From contig NC_059301.1 of assembly GCF_017591435.1 (NCBI RefSeq), positions 34,905,035 through 34,969,034 of the forward strand: a stretch of 64,000 nt of DNA, in the 5' to 3' direction. Of the stretch, positions 1 through 12,815 are shown one piece after another; position 1 is the stretch's first letter; every line of letters starts with the position of its first letter. Source of the DNA: Portunus trituberculatus (taxonomy: Eukaryota > Arthropoda > Malacostraca > Decapoda > Portunidae). Both the position numbers and the translations under genes were made by a program. The notes under the pieces are model-generated. The model was not told where the DNA came from and did no database searches. It saw nothing but the letters and a program-made list of their open reading frames with translations.

Positions 1-480
1 AATTTTGCATTGCAAACTAGTCACTAACCATTTTTTTCTTATTCTTTTACAATATTTTCGTTTATGTGTTCATGATATACAGAAGAACAGTAATGATTGA
101 TGATGGTATTTGTAACTATTTGTTTGTTTAATGATAATAATGGTATCCTCTGTTAGTTCAGTCCTTGTGTTTCGCATACGTATTACTGACAAATAATTCA
201 TATATGATTAACTTTTTTCCATATTTTTCAAGATGGGAAAGGATGACGGAATGCTCAGATGGCTAAGAATTTCATTGGTGAATACAGCTGGAGGAAGAGT
301 AACCGAGTAGGATTAAAACTAGGGAAAATAAAATATTCACAAGACAAAATTATGCACAAAATTAAACTGAAGTTGATAACTAACAAGCTGGCATCAGTGC
401 GTGATACCTAAAACTGAAGTATAGAAAATAATAAAAGAAAACGTTTACACGAGCAATCAATTAAGCTAACAAAGGTCTGA
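1..480. other. AT-rich DNA, nothing recognised
   Basis: AT-rich unique-looking sequence. No long frame, RNA gene or element terminus was recognised on either strand. Confidence 0.6.
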
Positions 481-1086
481 TAGGACACACCCTGGTGGGA
501 TTCCGCACACACCCTCCCACCCACTCCTGCTCCCCCTCTCCTGCCACCCCCATCTATTCCGCCATTTGTTTTCCTCACCCCTACTCCCCTTCAACTCTCT
601 CCCAATCTCTCCTACTCCCTCACTTCATTCAACTCCTACTCGTCCACTCTCATGCATTCATTTCTACTCGTTCACTCCTTACTCACGACTTTTTGTCCAC
701 TCCTTGTCGTTCATTCCTATACGCCCACTTCTATCTTTTCACTCTTAATCCCCAAGTCCTACCCATCCACATTCTTTCAGCCATGCCTTCCCACTCAGTC
801 ACCTTACCATATCCACCCATTCCTATCCACCCGGTCCACCCGTGCATCGTATTTTTTCTCCATACACATCCCTCATGTTTTCTCACTCTTTCACTCATTC
901 CACAGCACATCAATGAACTGCTCCCACTCACACACTCGCAGCATCACTCAAAATTCCATAGCACAAATCATTCAATCATTAATAATTTCGATCATTATCC
1001 CATCCTTCTCTCCTTCCTCCCCTTCTTCAAGCATTGCTCAAATTGTCTCTTTACTACCTCTTAGTTCGTTTCTTACACCTTCCTAA
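481..1086. repeat. Pyrimidine-rich low-complexity tract
   Basis: About 600 bp of C/T-rich sequence built from loosely repeated words such as CACTC, CATTC and CCCAC. It keeps frames open on the plus strand (for example 495-1064), but the translations are His/Pro/Ser/Phe-rich, recur in several frames and contain no domain. I read this as a decayed simple-sequence tract and not as a gene. Confidence 0.6.
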
Positions 1087-1107
1087 CACCGTCTACATAA
1101 GACATTA

Positions 1108-1122
1108 ATAATAAAAATGATC

Positions 1123-1186
<64 letters not shown>

Positions 1187-1251
1187 CAATAATAACAATG
1201 ATAAAAATGATAAAAAAATAAATAACAATAATCATAATAACAATAATAGTA

Positions 1252-1345
<94 letters not shown>

Positions 1346-1425
1346 TAATAATAATGATAATAAAAATAACAATAATAATAATATTGATAATAAATAATAA
1401 TAATAACAATAATAGTAATAATAAT

Positions 1426-1505
<80 letters not shown>

Positions 1506-1535
1506 TAGTAATAATTATAATAATAATAACAATAA
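1108..1535. repeat. (AAT)n / (AAC)n compound microsatellite
   Basis: An imperfect AAT array with scattered GAT and AAC variants. It passes into a clean AAC run at about 1429-1473 and returns to AAT. Open frames here encode only poly-Asn, poly-Ile or poly-Leu and are artefacts. Confidence 0.95.
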
Positions 1536-1733
1536 TACAAGTTATGCCCATAATCACTGGGTTCAAGGCCATCAATCAGCCGCAAGCTATCACTAACGCT
1601 ATTTCGGTACTAATTAACCTATAATGAGTGATGCATTTCGTCCCCTTGTAATTAGATGTTCTAGCCAATAATTCACTTTTAGAGAAATGTATAAAGGTAG
1701 GACACGAGACGTCGATTTCTTGTCTGTCTATAA

Positions 1734-1890
1734 CAGTGGTTCCCAATTTTTTTCTGTCATTTCTCCCACGCACCCAGTTCAACCATCCAGATTTCCCCCT
1801 CTAAGTGTACCACCCACCGCCCTCCCTTCAGAGCTCATGTTTGAACGTGAACCGATTGGTAGATACGGCGCCGCCCATCTACAACAGGCG

Positions 1891-1937
<47 letters not shown>

Positions 1938-2049
1938 ATGAGAAAATCCATCTGAGATCTTTTTAGTTAGTAGGTTGTGTAATTATTTCTCCCCTGGTAG
2001 CTTCAAACTTCCCCCAGGGGAAAATTTCCCCCCAGTTTGGGAACCACTG
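1734..2049 (+). mobile_element. hAT-type MITE, copy 1
   Basis: A 316-bp non-autonomous element. Its ends are CAGTGGTTCCCAA and the inverse TTGGGAACCACTG, the CAGTGG-type terminus seen in hAT transposons. It is bordered by a perfect 8-bp target duplication, GTCTATAA (1726-1733 and 2050-2057), the length expected of hAT. It has no transposase. The centre holds a (CT)n run at 1897-1934. A second copy in opposite orientation lies at 27864-28366, which confirms that this is a dispersed family. The right end abuts a (GT)n array. Confidence 0.9.
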
Positions 2050-2069
2050 GTCTATAAGATTGCGTGTGT

Positions 2070-2298
<229 letters not shown>

Positions 2299-2570
2299 AA
2301 TACAATTAATACAATCATACTAGATAGGTACGTACATAGATAGGTGCGCATAAAGATAGATTAATGGATATAATAAACACACAAATGGAAACCGACAGGT
2401 CCCCTACGTGAAAGCATCTGACAAACACTATAATGAAGGTCGGATATGGAGGCCTGACTGAACCGGTGCCGTCCCACAGATAATGATCGACAATACCTAA
2501 GCAATAACCAACGCCTGCAGGGAACCATGATGACAAACAGCTGGCTTATTGCCTCTTGGTGTGCGTGCAT

Positions 2571-3581
<1,011 letters not shown>

Positions 3582-3643
<62 letters not shown>
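3582..3643. repeat. (TA)n microsatellite
   Basis: About 62 bp of uninterrupted TA. Confidence 0.97.
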
Positions 3644-3645
<2 letters not shown>

Positions 3646-3883
3646 CATGATATTTTGCAACCTTATTTGTAACTGGCATGTTAATATCAACCTTGGAAGG
3701 CGAGGCTAAGGTTATCTCCATATTATTGTAATCTAAGGGGAAGAGTGAATAATAATGACAAAGACTTGTGATGTGTTGCTTTGAATAACCATTAGCTGAT
3801 AATCATTAATAGATTTTTATTGATACAGATTCGTCACCAACATCAAAGCAAAGTGACAAGGACAAACAAGAGACCATGGCCGC

Positions 3884-4672
3884 GTTCCGTTGGGGACCGT
3901 ATGGCGTACAGTATGGCATACTTCCCCCGAATCGGGGGGGACCAGCATACGGCTCGCCTGCGGGAGCGTGCGGGACCTTGCGCTCCTCGGAGGTGAATGC
4001 TTGGCGGTGTCTGGCAACTATTGTTTATCAACAAACCGCAGACGTCCGCCGCTTCACCACTATATTATCAGTGTGGGGGATGTAAATGCTATTTTGACAG
4101 CTTATGCGACGTCACAGAACATCAAAAACAATGTGGTAAGTCTGTTATCCCTTGTAGAATGCTGGAATAAGGCAATATGACGAAAATATTAGTATTTATA
4201 GCAATAAAAGACGGTGTTATATGTGTCGCATTTCTTCACACAGCCTCTGAGGCAGAAGAGACAGCCTCTACCGCCATGGTAGCTGCTGCAGAGGCCCCTC
4301 CAGCACCTGTGGCTGCAGGGACAGTTTCCCTTTGCATTCGAAAGTGTTCTATAAGTCTTTCCCGGAGTAAAGAGGCACTATCATCTCTGCATAGTCCTTG
4401 ACCTCACAGGACTTGGCGGCCTATCATCTCCTCTTCTCCTTGCCTTGGCAACCTCTCTTCTCCCTCTTCCTCTTGCCTCAGCAATATTTCCTCCTCTCGT
4501 GCTAAGAGGAGCTCTGCAGCGTCCAACAGAGGGTCTTTTGCGAGCTCTTGAGCGAGGAGGAGGAGAGCAGCTTGGACGGCCATCTTTGTCAACAATACCC
4601 GTATGGCTTGCGCGTTCCATTGCGTTCCGTTGGGGGTTGCGGGGGGCAGCGTGCTAACTTCCAACGGAACGC
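3884..4672 (-). mobile_element. Possible DNA-transposon remnant bounded by inverted 12-mers
   Basis: GCGTTCCGTTGG at 3884-3895 has its exact inverse, CCAACGGAACGC, at 4661-4672. The flanks are partly similar (TGGCC against TGGGCT on the inverse strand). An extra copy of GCGTTCCGTTGG at 4622-4633 forms a local hairpin with the right-hand copy. The enclosed 0.8 kb is GC-richer than its surroundings and holds a short acidic frame on the minus strand. A PIF/Harbinger-like origin is possible, but I found no 3-bp target duplication and no transposase motif, so this is only a candidate. Confidence 0.3.
4249..4583 (-). pseudogene. Short Leu/Glu-rich frame with one internal stop
   Basis: From the ATG at 4583 the minus strand encodes an alternating hydrophobic and acidic segment rich in Leu, Ala and Glu (LLLAREEEILLRQEEE). 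One TGA interrupts it. The same frame then resumes (LRERLIEHFRMQRE) and runs into an Ala-rich tail ending at 4249. One stop in an otherwise readable frame suggests a recently broken or wrongly assembled exon, possibly of a transposon accessory protein. I recognise no family. It lies inside the inverted-12-mer interval. Confidence 0.3.
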
Positions 4673-5124
4673 AGCCCATATGGCCGGGAGCAAACGAGTG
4701 ATTTCGTGTTTGCCACGCTGCGGCAAACACAATGAAGCATGTGCAACTGTGCCTTGATTGAGCCACACTACAGAGTACATACATACAGGACATACATACA
4801 TACATGCCACTTGGATTTAACAATTCTACTGCTGTAGTCATTGTAGCGTACGTCCCACATTGGTGGCCGGTCTTCAATTTCAAAAATGAATTGATCTATA
4901 TATCAAATGTAGCCATGGTATTGGTATATATGATATGTAAAGAGGAAAATGTGTTTACTCCTCAATGTTTGGTATGTGACTGCCCGTAGCCGTTAGGTAC
5001 TTGTCCATCGCTCAGCCAGTCATTCGTGTGCGTGGGTCCTCGACTCAAAGTCGCGCCACCCTGTGGCAGGTATGAGTGACAACATGCTATCATCGCTTGC
5101 CACAGCGCGGGATAGCTTCTAAAC
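4673..5124. other. Intergenic DNA, nothing recognised
   Basis: Contains short CATA runs near 4770-4803 but no gene, RNA or clear repeat terminus. Confidence 0.5.
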
Positions 5125-5399
5125 CAGGGGTTCTCAAAGTGATCGGAACATCCAAGGGGTTGATGAATACCCAGGTGGTCGAAAGGGGGTCGATGAATAA
5201 TCAGGGGGTCGGTGAATGTTTAACTGCTGGAGTAGAAGGAACCATTTAATACTCCTATTTGAAATTCTTGATAAAAATTAATAAATTATGTCAACATTGA
5301 GAGAAGAAAAGGTATGTTGGACTGAGGATTAATTTACATGTACTTGTACACCTCGACATATTTTCCTACTGTGTGATACTTTTTTTATCATACTTCATA

Positions 5400-5468
<69 letters not shown>

Positions 5469-5591
5469 ACTACTACTACTACTACTACTCATATTGATTT
5501 TGGCATTTCCCTTGAATTAAAAGCTAGGGTGTCGATAGAAAATGTGAAACTTCATTGGGGATCAACGAGCTAAAAAGTTTGAAAACCCCTG
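5125..5591 (+). mobile_element. hAT-type MITE with internal (ACT)n
   Basis: A 467-bp element. The left end is CAGGGGTTCTCAAAG and the right end is the inverse of CAGGGGTTTTCAAAC. It is bordered by the perfect 8-bp duplication TTCTAAAC (5117-5124 and 5592-5599). The terminus matches the CAGGGG-TTCTCAAA style of hAT elements. There is no transposase. An ACT/GCT trinucleotide array occupies about 5399-5487. It belongs to a different family from the MITE at 1734 but has the same design, with a microsatellite in the middle. Confidence 0.92.
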
Positions 5592-6449
5592 TTCTAAACA
5601 ATGGAAACTTATGGAAAGCTACATCCCTGTCACGACATGGCGCCTCAGAGTCGCTCGTTAGCTCCCGGCCTATGAGTGTGGCCATGCCAAAAGTAACGAG
5701 TTAAGTTCAAGTAGGACAGGAGAGATTACATCTTCTCCTCGTCACATACCTTTCCCTACCAGCAGCTATGCAAAGAGGAGTCAGATGGTCCGTACCAAGA
5801 GTCACGAAGGTTTAAGGTCGAGGGTAGAAGGGAAGGTAATGTGGTACCAAGAGTCACTGTCATTATTGGAACGAAGAGCAGAGGGAAGGTCGAAGGGAAG
5901 GCATGGGTGCCCCCGTGTCTTCCACATGACCTTCGAAGAAATATTTTATAATTTTCGTAAGTTGGAGTGACCAACGAATAGTATGAACTAAAATCAACAT
6001 CAAGTAATATTTTCAATCTCGGAAAACCGATAGTTATGTGTCCACGTAAGTTACTATTCTTTTTATAATAGTGAAGGATCGCCTTAAAATCGCGAGGTGG
6101 AAGAACGCAGTGGATCCAGAAAGCTCGCTACCTAGCTGTTTTATGAAGCTTGTTTTCGTTTGTCAGGAAAGTTACACTGTTTATTTCATGGTAATAAATA
6201 TTTTCTTTAGTGAGCTCATCATCCAAGCCTATTAAAGACCAAATATGTGCATGGGTTAATGGAGAATAGGAAGTGACTGGTGAACTGCCAACATACAGAA
6301 AGGGCTATCAAAGTATGCAAAGAAAAGCCAGTCACAAGGTAGATACTAGCCTGTATAAGCAGGTTTAAAACAAAACCACAAAGATGTATGTAGGGATGTA
6401 GACAGAATTTCACAAGCACCCCACTTCACACCAACCCAGGACTTCTTAT

Positions 6450-6453
<4 letters not shown>
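5592..6453. other. Intergenic DNA, nothing recognised
   Basis: Short frames on both strands lack domains. The phrase GGTACCAAGAGTCACG-like recurs near 5795 and 5850, and a related phrase occurs near 7615. This is too little to define a repeat. Confidence 0.5.

Positions 6454-6518
<65 letters not shown>
6454..6518. repeat. (CT)n microsatellite
   Basis: About 65 bp of CT. Confidence 0.97.
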
Positions 6519-6520
<2 letters not shown>

Positions 6521-8770
6521 AACAAAGATAGTTAGTGACATAAGCATTGAGTGCAATAATGTTAAAGCTAAGTCAACAGATAACTTTTCACTGAATTGGG
6601 TGTGATGTGCAAGGATTTAAGTATAGGTATACTGACAGTATTGTAGTTCTCAAGATGTATAGTCCTGTATCCAAACCATTTCAGACCATGATTAATGTTT
6701 TAGTATAGTATGATTGATTATACTAATGTGTTAACTATGGAATTTTTAATGATATGCATACAAATTGTGGTCTAGCAGATCCCAAAGAATACAAATTTCT
6801 CAACTCTTGTAATGAACTACCACTGCTTCTTGATATTGATTTTGTAAGACAGTGATTTCCAAACACATGATAAATTAACACTTTAGGGATAATGGAAGGA
6901 TACAGAAAAAAAAGAAAGTTAAGAATTTTGGAAATTATGAAAACATTGCAGTCTGTAAAGTTGTTGAATAAACCTGTTATAAATACATAGTGAAATTGAG
7001 CAACAACAATAAACATTCAGAACTGCTATACATATACAAAACTTGAAAAGAAGAAAAATTATTTAAGTGTGTGGCAAGCCAGGTTTTCAATAAGGAATGC
7101 TTGAGTACACAGATATTCAATAACTCTGATCACATGTGGGCTTGTTACTCACTACCTGAGCCTGCCTCTTTTTCACATTGTCAGTTTCTCTCTAAGCACC
7201 AGCTGATGCTAAAATCTTGGAATTTTTATTTAGCTATAAATATCTTAATTTTAAAAAATGTTAATGGCATTAAATGCCATTTTTTTCATGTGAAGGATAG
7301 CTGGGTTTATTGAGCGGTCTTGCAAGTCTTTATTTTCTTTTACAAGATTGAGAATCATTATTCTCTGTTCGTGCGTGAGTGGCGAGGCCCGGTCACAGCT
7401 TCTTCCCTCCATTCTTGTAGCGCGGACTGTGGTTTTGTTGTCGTTCGTGGAGCTCAAATCCGGATTACAGTCATACCAATACCGAAACAACTGTTAAAAA
7501 CTCATGCTAACGGCAAACCTCTCGCGGCCCTACCTTCCACGGCGACTTTTGGTACGGATTGAAGGTAAGGGCGAAGGCTTTGCCTTGCTGGTTGAAGGGA
7601 AGGTCCGTGCCTTGGCCTTCGCGACTCTTGGTACGGGCCATCTTGTCTTGGCAGCTGAGATCGAAACATGGTTGTCGGTGCTATCCACTTAGATGGCTTA
7701 GCTTTGATAGCTCGCTAGTCAGTGGAGCATTCGGTACCCATCTACTCTGAAACAATCGTTTCTACTCCCGTTTCGTAGTCTTCTTTTTTCTTAAATCAAT
7801 CAAATCAATCCCTACCAGTGAAACAGAGGTAGGAGAGTGCCACCAAAATCCAGACCTTTTAAGAAGATACACACGAAGGACGCTTTCATGCAACACGGTC
7901 TCCTATCTTTTCTTTTCTCTTGTGTCTTCAAATTACTCCCCCTAGGCAGCACAACAGCAAACAACAGCAAATATCCTTGTTATTGTTCTTAATGCTTGAT
8001 GTTCTGTGCATGTCACGTTGCAACCTGATCCCTGTCTTGTTCCATGCACTCTTCTATGAAATACTGGGTTGTTTACTAGCAAAATTTCTCAGCAAAATTT
8101 ATCGTATGACCATAAATGGCAGGGGACCACCGACCTTGTCGCGAGAGGTAATGGGCCTACTGGAAAGAATGACCACCACTGGGTCTCATATTCTCACCCC
8201 AGATCAACGAGTATTTTGCTTGTATTTTTTCCTAAGTCAATCATATTCCAACTACTGGGGTTCATCACTGAAGTGATCACCGATCATAATGGACTCACAC
8301 AGACACTACCGCCAGTGGAAACAAAAACAACCCTTTAGAGAGAAGAAAAGGAACATAAGTCCGTCAAATATTTGAATATTTGGACTTTTTATTGTCACTG
8401 TACCATCGCGTGTAATCATTCCATCGGTCGCTGGTTTCTGAGATGACTTCACAACAAGAAGGAAGTGACTAGCAATTGGTAAGATGAGCTGTTGAAATTG
8501 TTTTCACAAATGAGGAAATAAAAATCACACAAATTATTTTAATCATGATTGTATGCATTATGTTCATACTCATGCTAAACATGACACTCTAAAAAGAAAC
8601 ACTTTAAAATTTCTGCGTATATATCTATATAAATTAAATGCATATACTGATACAGTCAAACTGCCCATAAGCAAGTTGGTTATTTCATGCATAATTTCGC
8701 TTATTATGTTCTTGTACTATGAAAGTGAATAGCTGAAGAGAACTATATCATTGCTCAGTAATAATGGAGG

Positions 8771-8773
<3 letters not shown>
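6519..8773. other. Intergenic DNA, nothing recognised
   Basis: 2.2 kb of AT-rich sequence with a moderately GC-richer patch at about 7370-7750. Frames up to about 120 codons exist but show no recognisable domain. An imperfect inverted repeat of about 27 bp around AAATATTTGAATATTT lies near 8360-8390. Confidence 0.5.

Positions 8774-8838
<65 letters not shown>
8774..8838. repeat. (GA)n microsatellite
   Basis: About 65 bp of GA. Confidence 0.97.
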
Positions 8839-8842
<4 letters not shown>

Positions 8843-9383
8843 TGTGTTATGCGATGAAAGACTGCCAAGACAAATGAGCGCGAAGATTTATCAAACCCTA
8901 GCGGGACCAGTGATGGCATGTGGGGGCGGGATCAAAGCCATTAAGAAAGCACAAGGAGAATAAAAAAGGAAAGAAATAAAAAGAGATGGAGAAAGATAAA
9001 ATGGTGAAGTGGGTCACAGAGAACAGCCGAGTCATGAGGAGATGAGAGGAATAGTATGAAAAGAATGCATCAATGGCGTGATGAACGTGGCGTGGAGAAG
9101 ATGGTATGGGTGTAGGAGGGAAAGGAGGAAGGCCATCTCATCACGCAGCCTGAAGCGCACACTGGAGTGAGGAATACTAAGAGGGAGGTAAAAAGTGATG
9201 GAGGGATGGAGTGCATGAGATAAGGGGATAGAAGAGTGAGTGGTGGAGAGAAAGATGCAAAGTAGAGATAGGTGGAGACTTGTGTGAAAGGAACCAGTTC
9301 CTGCCGGTACGAAGAATGTTGGGAAAGAAAAGAGAGAGGTAGCAAGAAGAAGAAGAAGAAGAAAGATGAAAAAGAAGAAAAAG

Positions 9384-9424
<41 letters not shown>

Positions 9425-9830
9425 AATTAAGAGAGCAAGCAAGTAAGAAGAACAACAACAATAACAACAAAAAGAAGTAAAGGATTATACAAAAAAAAAA
9501 AAAAATCTCATTTGGACCGACAGAACGACAGACGGACAGATACACAGGCAAACGAATAAAACCAGACAGACAGCCAGACAGATAGATAGGTAGGTATTCA
9601 AAAAATAACAAAGAATGCAATGTAAAATTTTATACACCGTTTTCTCATATTTTGCACTGAATAGAAGACAAATGAATAAGCATACTATAGAAGCATTATT
9701 AGGAAGCTCAGCAATATGAAGCTTCCTTACCAAAAACAATACATTTTATTTATGTATCTTTGCCAAAGCAAATCATCAGGAGACGAAGGAGAAATACTGA
9801 TTATGATTTTGTTCAACATTGCAAGTCATA

Positions 9831-9832
<2 letters not shown>
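8839..9832. other. Purine-biased intergenic DNA with AAG and AAC runs
   Basis: Mostly A/G-rich on the plus strand, with an AAG run near 9345-9365 and a clean AAC run at about 9385-9421. The Leu/Cys/Ser-rich antisense frames are low-complexity artefacts. No gene was recognised. Confidence 0.55.

Positions 9833-9880
<48 letters not shown>
9833..9880. repeat. (CT)n microsatellite
   Basis: 48 bp of TC. Confidence 0.97.
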
Positions 9881-9882
<2 letters not shown>

Positions 9883-10071
9883 GTACGCCTTCAGGTTACA
9901 TGGTCCTGTTTTCGATTTGCTTACTGCGACATGTTTCCTGAGAGGGAGGAGCCTTGCCTTGATCTGGCAGGATTCTGTTTTTCTAGACGTAGTTTACTAT
10001 TTGCATTAAGTAGATAAGAAGATGCCCTCCTTACAAACCAACAGGACTCTTAGGCTCTGTTAATCTCATGT

Positions 10072-10201
<130 letters not shown>

Positions 10202-10256
10202 TCGGCCAGTTACAAGCTCGTTATCAGCGCTACGAGCGTTGTGCGCCGCATGCCAA

Positions 10257-10592
10257 TAGAGGACAGGAAGGAGGAAGGGATGGAGTGCAAGGGTAGAGCA
10301 TGAGAGACACAGAGGAGTAGGAAGAAAGGAGTTGTGGAGGAGAACAAGGAAGAGGAAGAGGATGAGGAGAAAAATTAGGTGATTCAAGAGGTAGTAGTGG
10401 TGGTGTGGGGATGGATAAAAAAGGGGAAGAAGAAAAGAGGAGGAAGAGGAGAAGGAGGGAGGCGGAAAGACGAAAAGGAAGAAGAGGAGGAAGAGAAGAA
10501 AAAAGGAAGAGGAGCAGGAGGAGACGGAGGCGAGGGAGGAGGAGGATAATGATAATAATAATACAAAAATAATAATGACAACAATAAAGATA

Positions 10593-10643
<51 letters not shown>

Positions 10644-10651
10644 GTAACAAC

Positions 10652-10732
<81 letters not shown>

Positions 10733-10807
10733 GATAATAATAACATTGATGATAATAATAGTTATGATAACAACAACAACAAGAACAATAATAATAATAA
10801 TAATAAT

Positions 10808-10848
<41 letters not shown>

Positions 10849-10855
10849 TAATACA
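10257..10855. repeat. Purine-rich tract passing into (AAT)n
   Basis: G/A-rich sequence to about 10545, then an AAT array with GAT and AAC variants. The array switches phase and strand at about 10698 (ATT) before returning to AAT. This makes an inverted AAT/ATT arrangement around 10680-10730 that could fold back. Confidence 0.85.
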
Positions 10856-11039
10856 GCAGTATATAATATTTACTTCCGTAAAACATGGTTATTCGGTTTA
10901 ACATAATGTGTGAGTCAAAGTCACATCACAAATTCAAGGTGGCAATGTGAAAGAGAAAAACAAATAATGGAATGAATAAAACCCAAAGATGAGTTTTAAA
11001 AATTAGAAGGAACTACCCTAATCATATAAAATAAGCCTA

Positions 11040-11585
11040 TCACTGAATAAAAATTATAATGATAAAAGTTTAATAATTGTCTAAAATAGTCAAGGAAAAC
11101 ATTTTGTACATGAATGCACACAAAATTACTTTGAACTTACAAGTCAATTTTTCGTAAAGATTTAAAACCATGTAGGCAGCTAGAGTTAGTGATGCAATCA
11201 GGCAGATCATTCCATAAAAAGGTTCCAGTAACCATAGTGGCCATGGGGCCTGAGTCTGTTCCACTTTGAAGCACATATAAGTCGTCTAGTTGTCTTTTTG
11301 TGCCTCATATGTTCTCTGACAGTGAAAAACTGTAAAGACCTTTCCGGATATAGCCCATTTAAAACCTTATGCATAGTAACACATTTTTAAAAATAATTTT
11401 TTGTTTAATTGTCATCCATTGTAGTTCTTTTATGATTGCAGTAACATGGTCATATTTACAACTTCCCCCACTGGCAATTTAGGCTGCAAAAAATAGTAAT
11501 TTATGCTATGAAGTAGTAGAGTTACATTTGTAGAGCCCCATTTAGATCTACAATAATTCATGAAGCTGATAACAAGAGTTAATAC
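11040..11585 (-). pseudogene. Jockey-type LINE reverse transcriptase, C-terminal part
   Basis: This is the downstream half of a minus-strand LINE whose upstream half lies at 25696-26560. The Gypsy element between them splits it. The minus strand reads LVISFMNYC and later FYGMICLIASLTLAAYMVLNL, in frames shifted relative to each other. These match the C-terminal region of Jockey-type reverse transcriptases (the thumb-like LINYC motif, then the conserved W-N-x-L-P block in degraded form). The copy AATAC at 11581-11585 is one of the two Gypsy target duplications. The frame is broken by stops, so the element is dead. Confidence 0.7.
11581..11585. other. Target-site duplication AATAC (left copy)
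   Basis: AATAC lies directly outside the left LTR. The same five bases follow the right LTR at 25696-25700. Confidence 0.9.
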
Positions 11586-11825
11586 TGTGGTGTTGGGTAG
11601 CTGTCGGGACAGTACAGCCACGAAGGAGAAGGTTCTTCATAGAAACACGTACTAACTGTAGTAGGTGTATTCAAGCAGAGGAACACAGAAAAAGCCTTGG
11701 AAGGACCCCCGTACGCGTGCCTGCCTTGGAGACGCCAGCAAGACTGAGGCTTACGTAAGGTTGCCAGGCGTATGATAATCAGAGGTACAGGGAACACATA
11801 TGATACATTACATTATATACCCACA
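11586..11825 (-). repeat. 3' LTR of the Gypsy element
   Basis: 240 bp, TG...CA. It aligns without gaps to 25456-25695 with six differences, all transitions (about 2.5%). On the minus strand it is the downstream LTR. Confidence 0.95.
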
Positions 11826-11840
11826 CCTCCCTTCCCCCTC
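11826..11840 (-). promoter_or_regulatory. Polypurine tract of the Gypsy element
   Basis: On the minus strand GAGGGGGAAGGGAGG lies immediately before the LTR. This is the expected place and composition for the plus-strand DNA primer. Confidence 0.85.
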
Positions 11841-12440
11841 ACGCTCGTAGCACTGTCTCGAGCGGAACTCTTTTCCATGAGCCGCTGGGAACGACGTGGG
11901 GCAACTGGGGGAGCAAGTAAAGCAGACGAACTTTTCTCGTCTGACCAAGGGACCACAGGGATATGGTGGGGAGGATCATCACCATGGGGCGGCACTGGGC
12001 GTAGGAGACGGCGGTTGCGTCGCCAGACACGTCCGCTGGGGAGACGAACATCATATTCCCTGTTCCTGCTGCAGCCCATGACCACACCAACCTTATCCCA
12101 GCGGAGAGACACAGGGTCCTGGATGCGGACTGTGGCTCCAATGCGCAGCTTGGGGAGGGGCCTGGCGTGCTGGTCATAGTGAGCCTGCACCTGTTCAGCT
12201 CGGGCGGCAGCGCGGCGGTCGCATTCCTCCGTCTTGGTCTGCCAGTCCGCGGAGAAGGACTCTGGGTGGGCAGGGACGCAGGACCGAAGAGGATGGCCAT
12301 AGAGGTGTTGCGAAGGGGACCGTCCTGTATAGTTGGGAGACTTACGCAGCTCCAGGAGACCTCTGGCAAACTCCTCCCCCCAGATGGGAACCGCCTTGTC
12401 GTGGTGGGGGCTTGCGTGCCCTGTGACCTGGCGAGCTAGG
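11841..12440 (-). pseudogene. Gypsy integrase C-terminal fragment
   Basis: On the minus strand, frames joined across a shift near 12190 contain a post-catalytic integrase region (ARGLLELRKSPN, then SPSQHLYGHPLR). This is followed by an SH3-like C-terminal domain (GATVRIQDPVSLRWDKVGVV and REYDVRLPSGRVWRRNRRLLRPV). That order is typical of the end of a Gypsy pol with a K02A2.6-like polyprotein. The frame ends in an Arg/Ser-rich tail just before the polypurine tract. The catalytic DDE part is absent. Upstream, the homology stops near 12440, where the plus-strand LINE begins. Confidence 0.8.
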
Positions 12441-12815
12441 CTAGAGGGGGCTTAGGCCCCTGCTCTGCCCTTTCGAGGGGGAGAGGGCTACCCATGCTAG
12501 TACGGTCGCCAGTGAGGGGCCAGACTAAATGGTTCCTACGTAGGCTGCCAGTGGACCAGCGGAGCCACCCGCTGGAGGGATCGCCCAATAGGGGCTGTCC
12601 TGTGCTGGATGGTTGGGTGTCCAGGCTGGGATGCTTTGGGAGGGGGGTCTCAGCTCTGTCGTGGACAAACATTCGTATCATGTGGGGCCTTTTTAAAACG
12701 ACTGGTCCGCATGGGGACGAGGTACCCCGTCCACGGCAGCCAGCGCTTCCTCCCATTGTAGTCCCAGTAGGTGGTTTCCTTGCCCCTGGAGCCAATTTTT
12801 GTGTAGCTGTTTTTT

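Noticed and set aside
495..1064. A 189-codon plus-strand frame that could be a secreted His/Pro/Ser-rich protein
   Set aside because: It lies in a pyrimidine-rich low-complexity tract with overlapping open frames and no domain or signal-peptide logic.
1083..1596. Long frames of poly-Ile, poly-Asn, poly-Leu and poly-Tyr on both strands
   Set aside because: They are translations of the AAT/AAC array, open in all phases, with no unique sequence.
6850..6866. CAGTGATTTCCAAAC as another hAT-type MITE end
   Set aside because: No inverted partner or 8-bp duplication was found within 1 kb.
7920..8276. A 118-codon plus-strand frame as a gene
   Set aside because: No domain is recognisable, the composition is like the surroundings, and overlapping frames are equally open.
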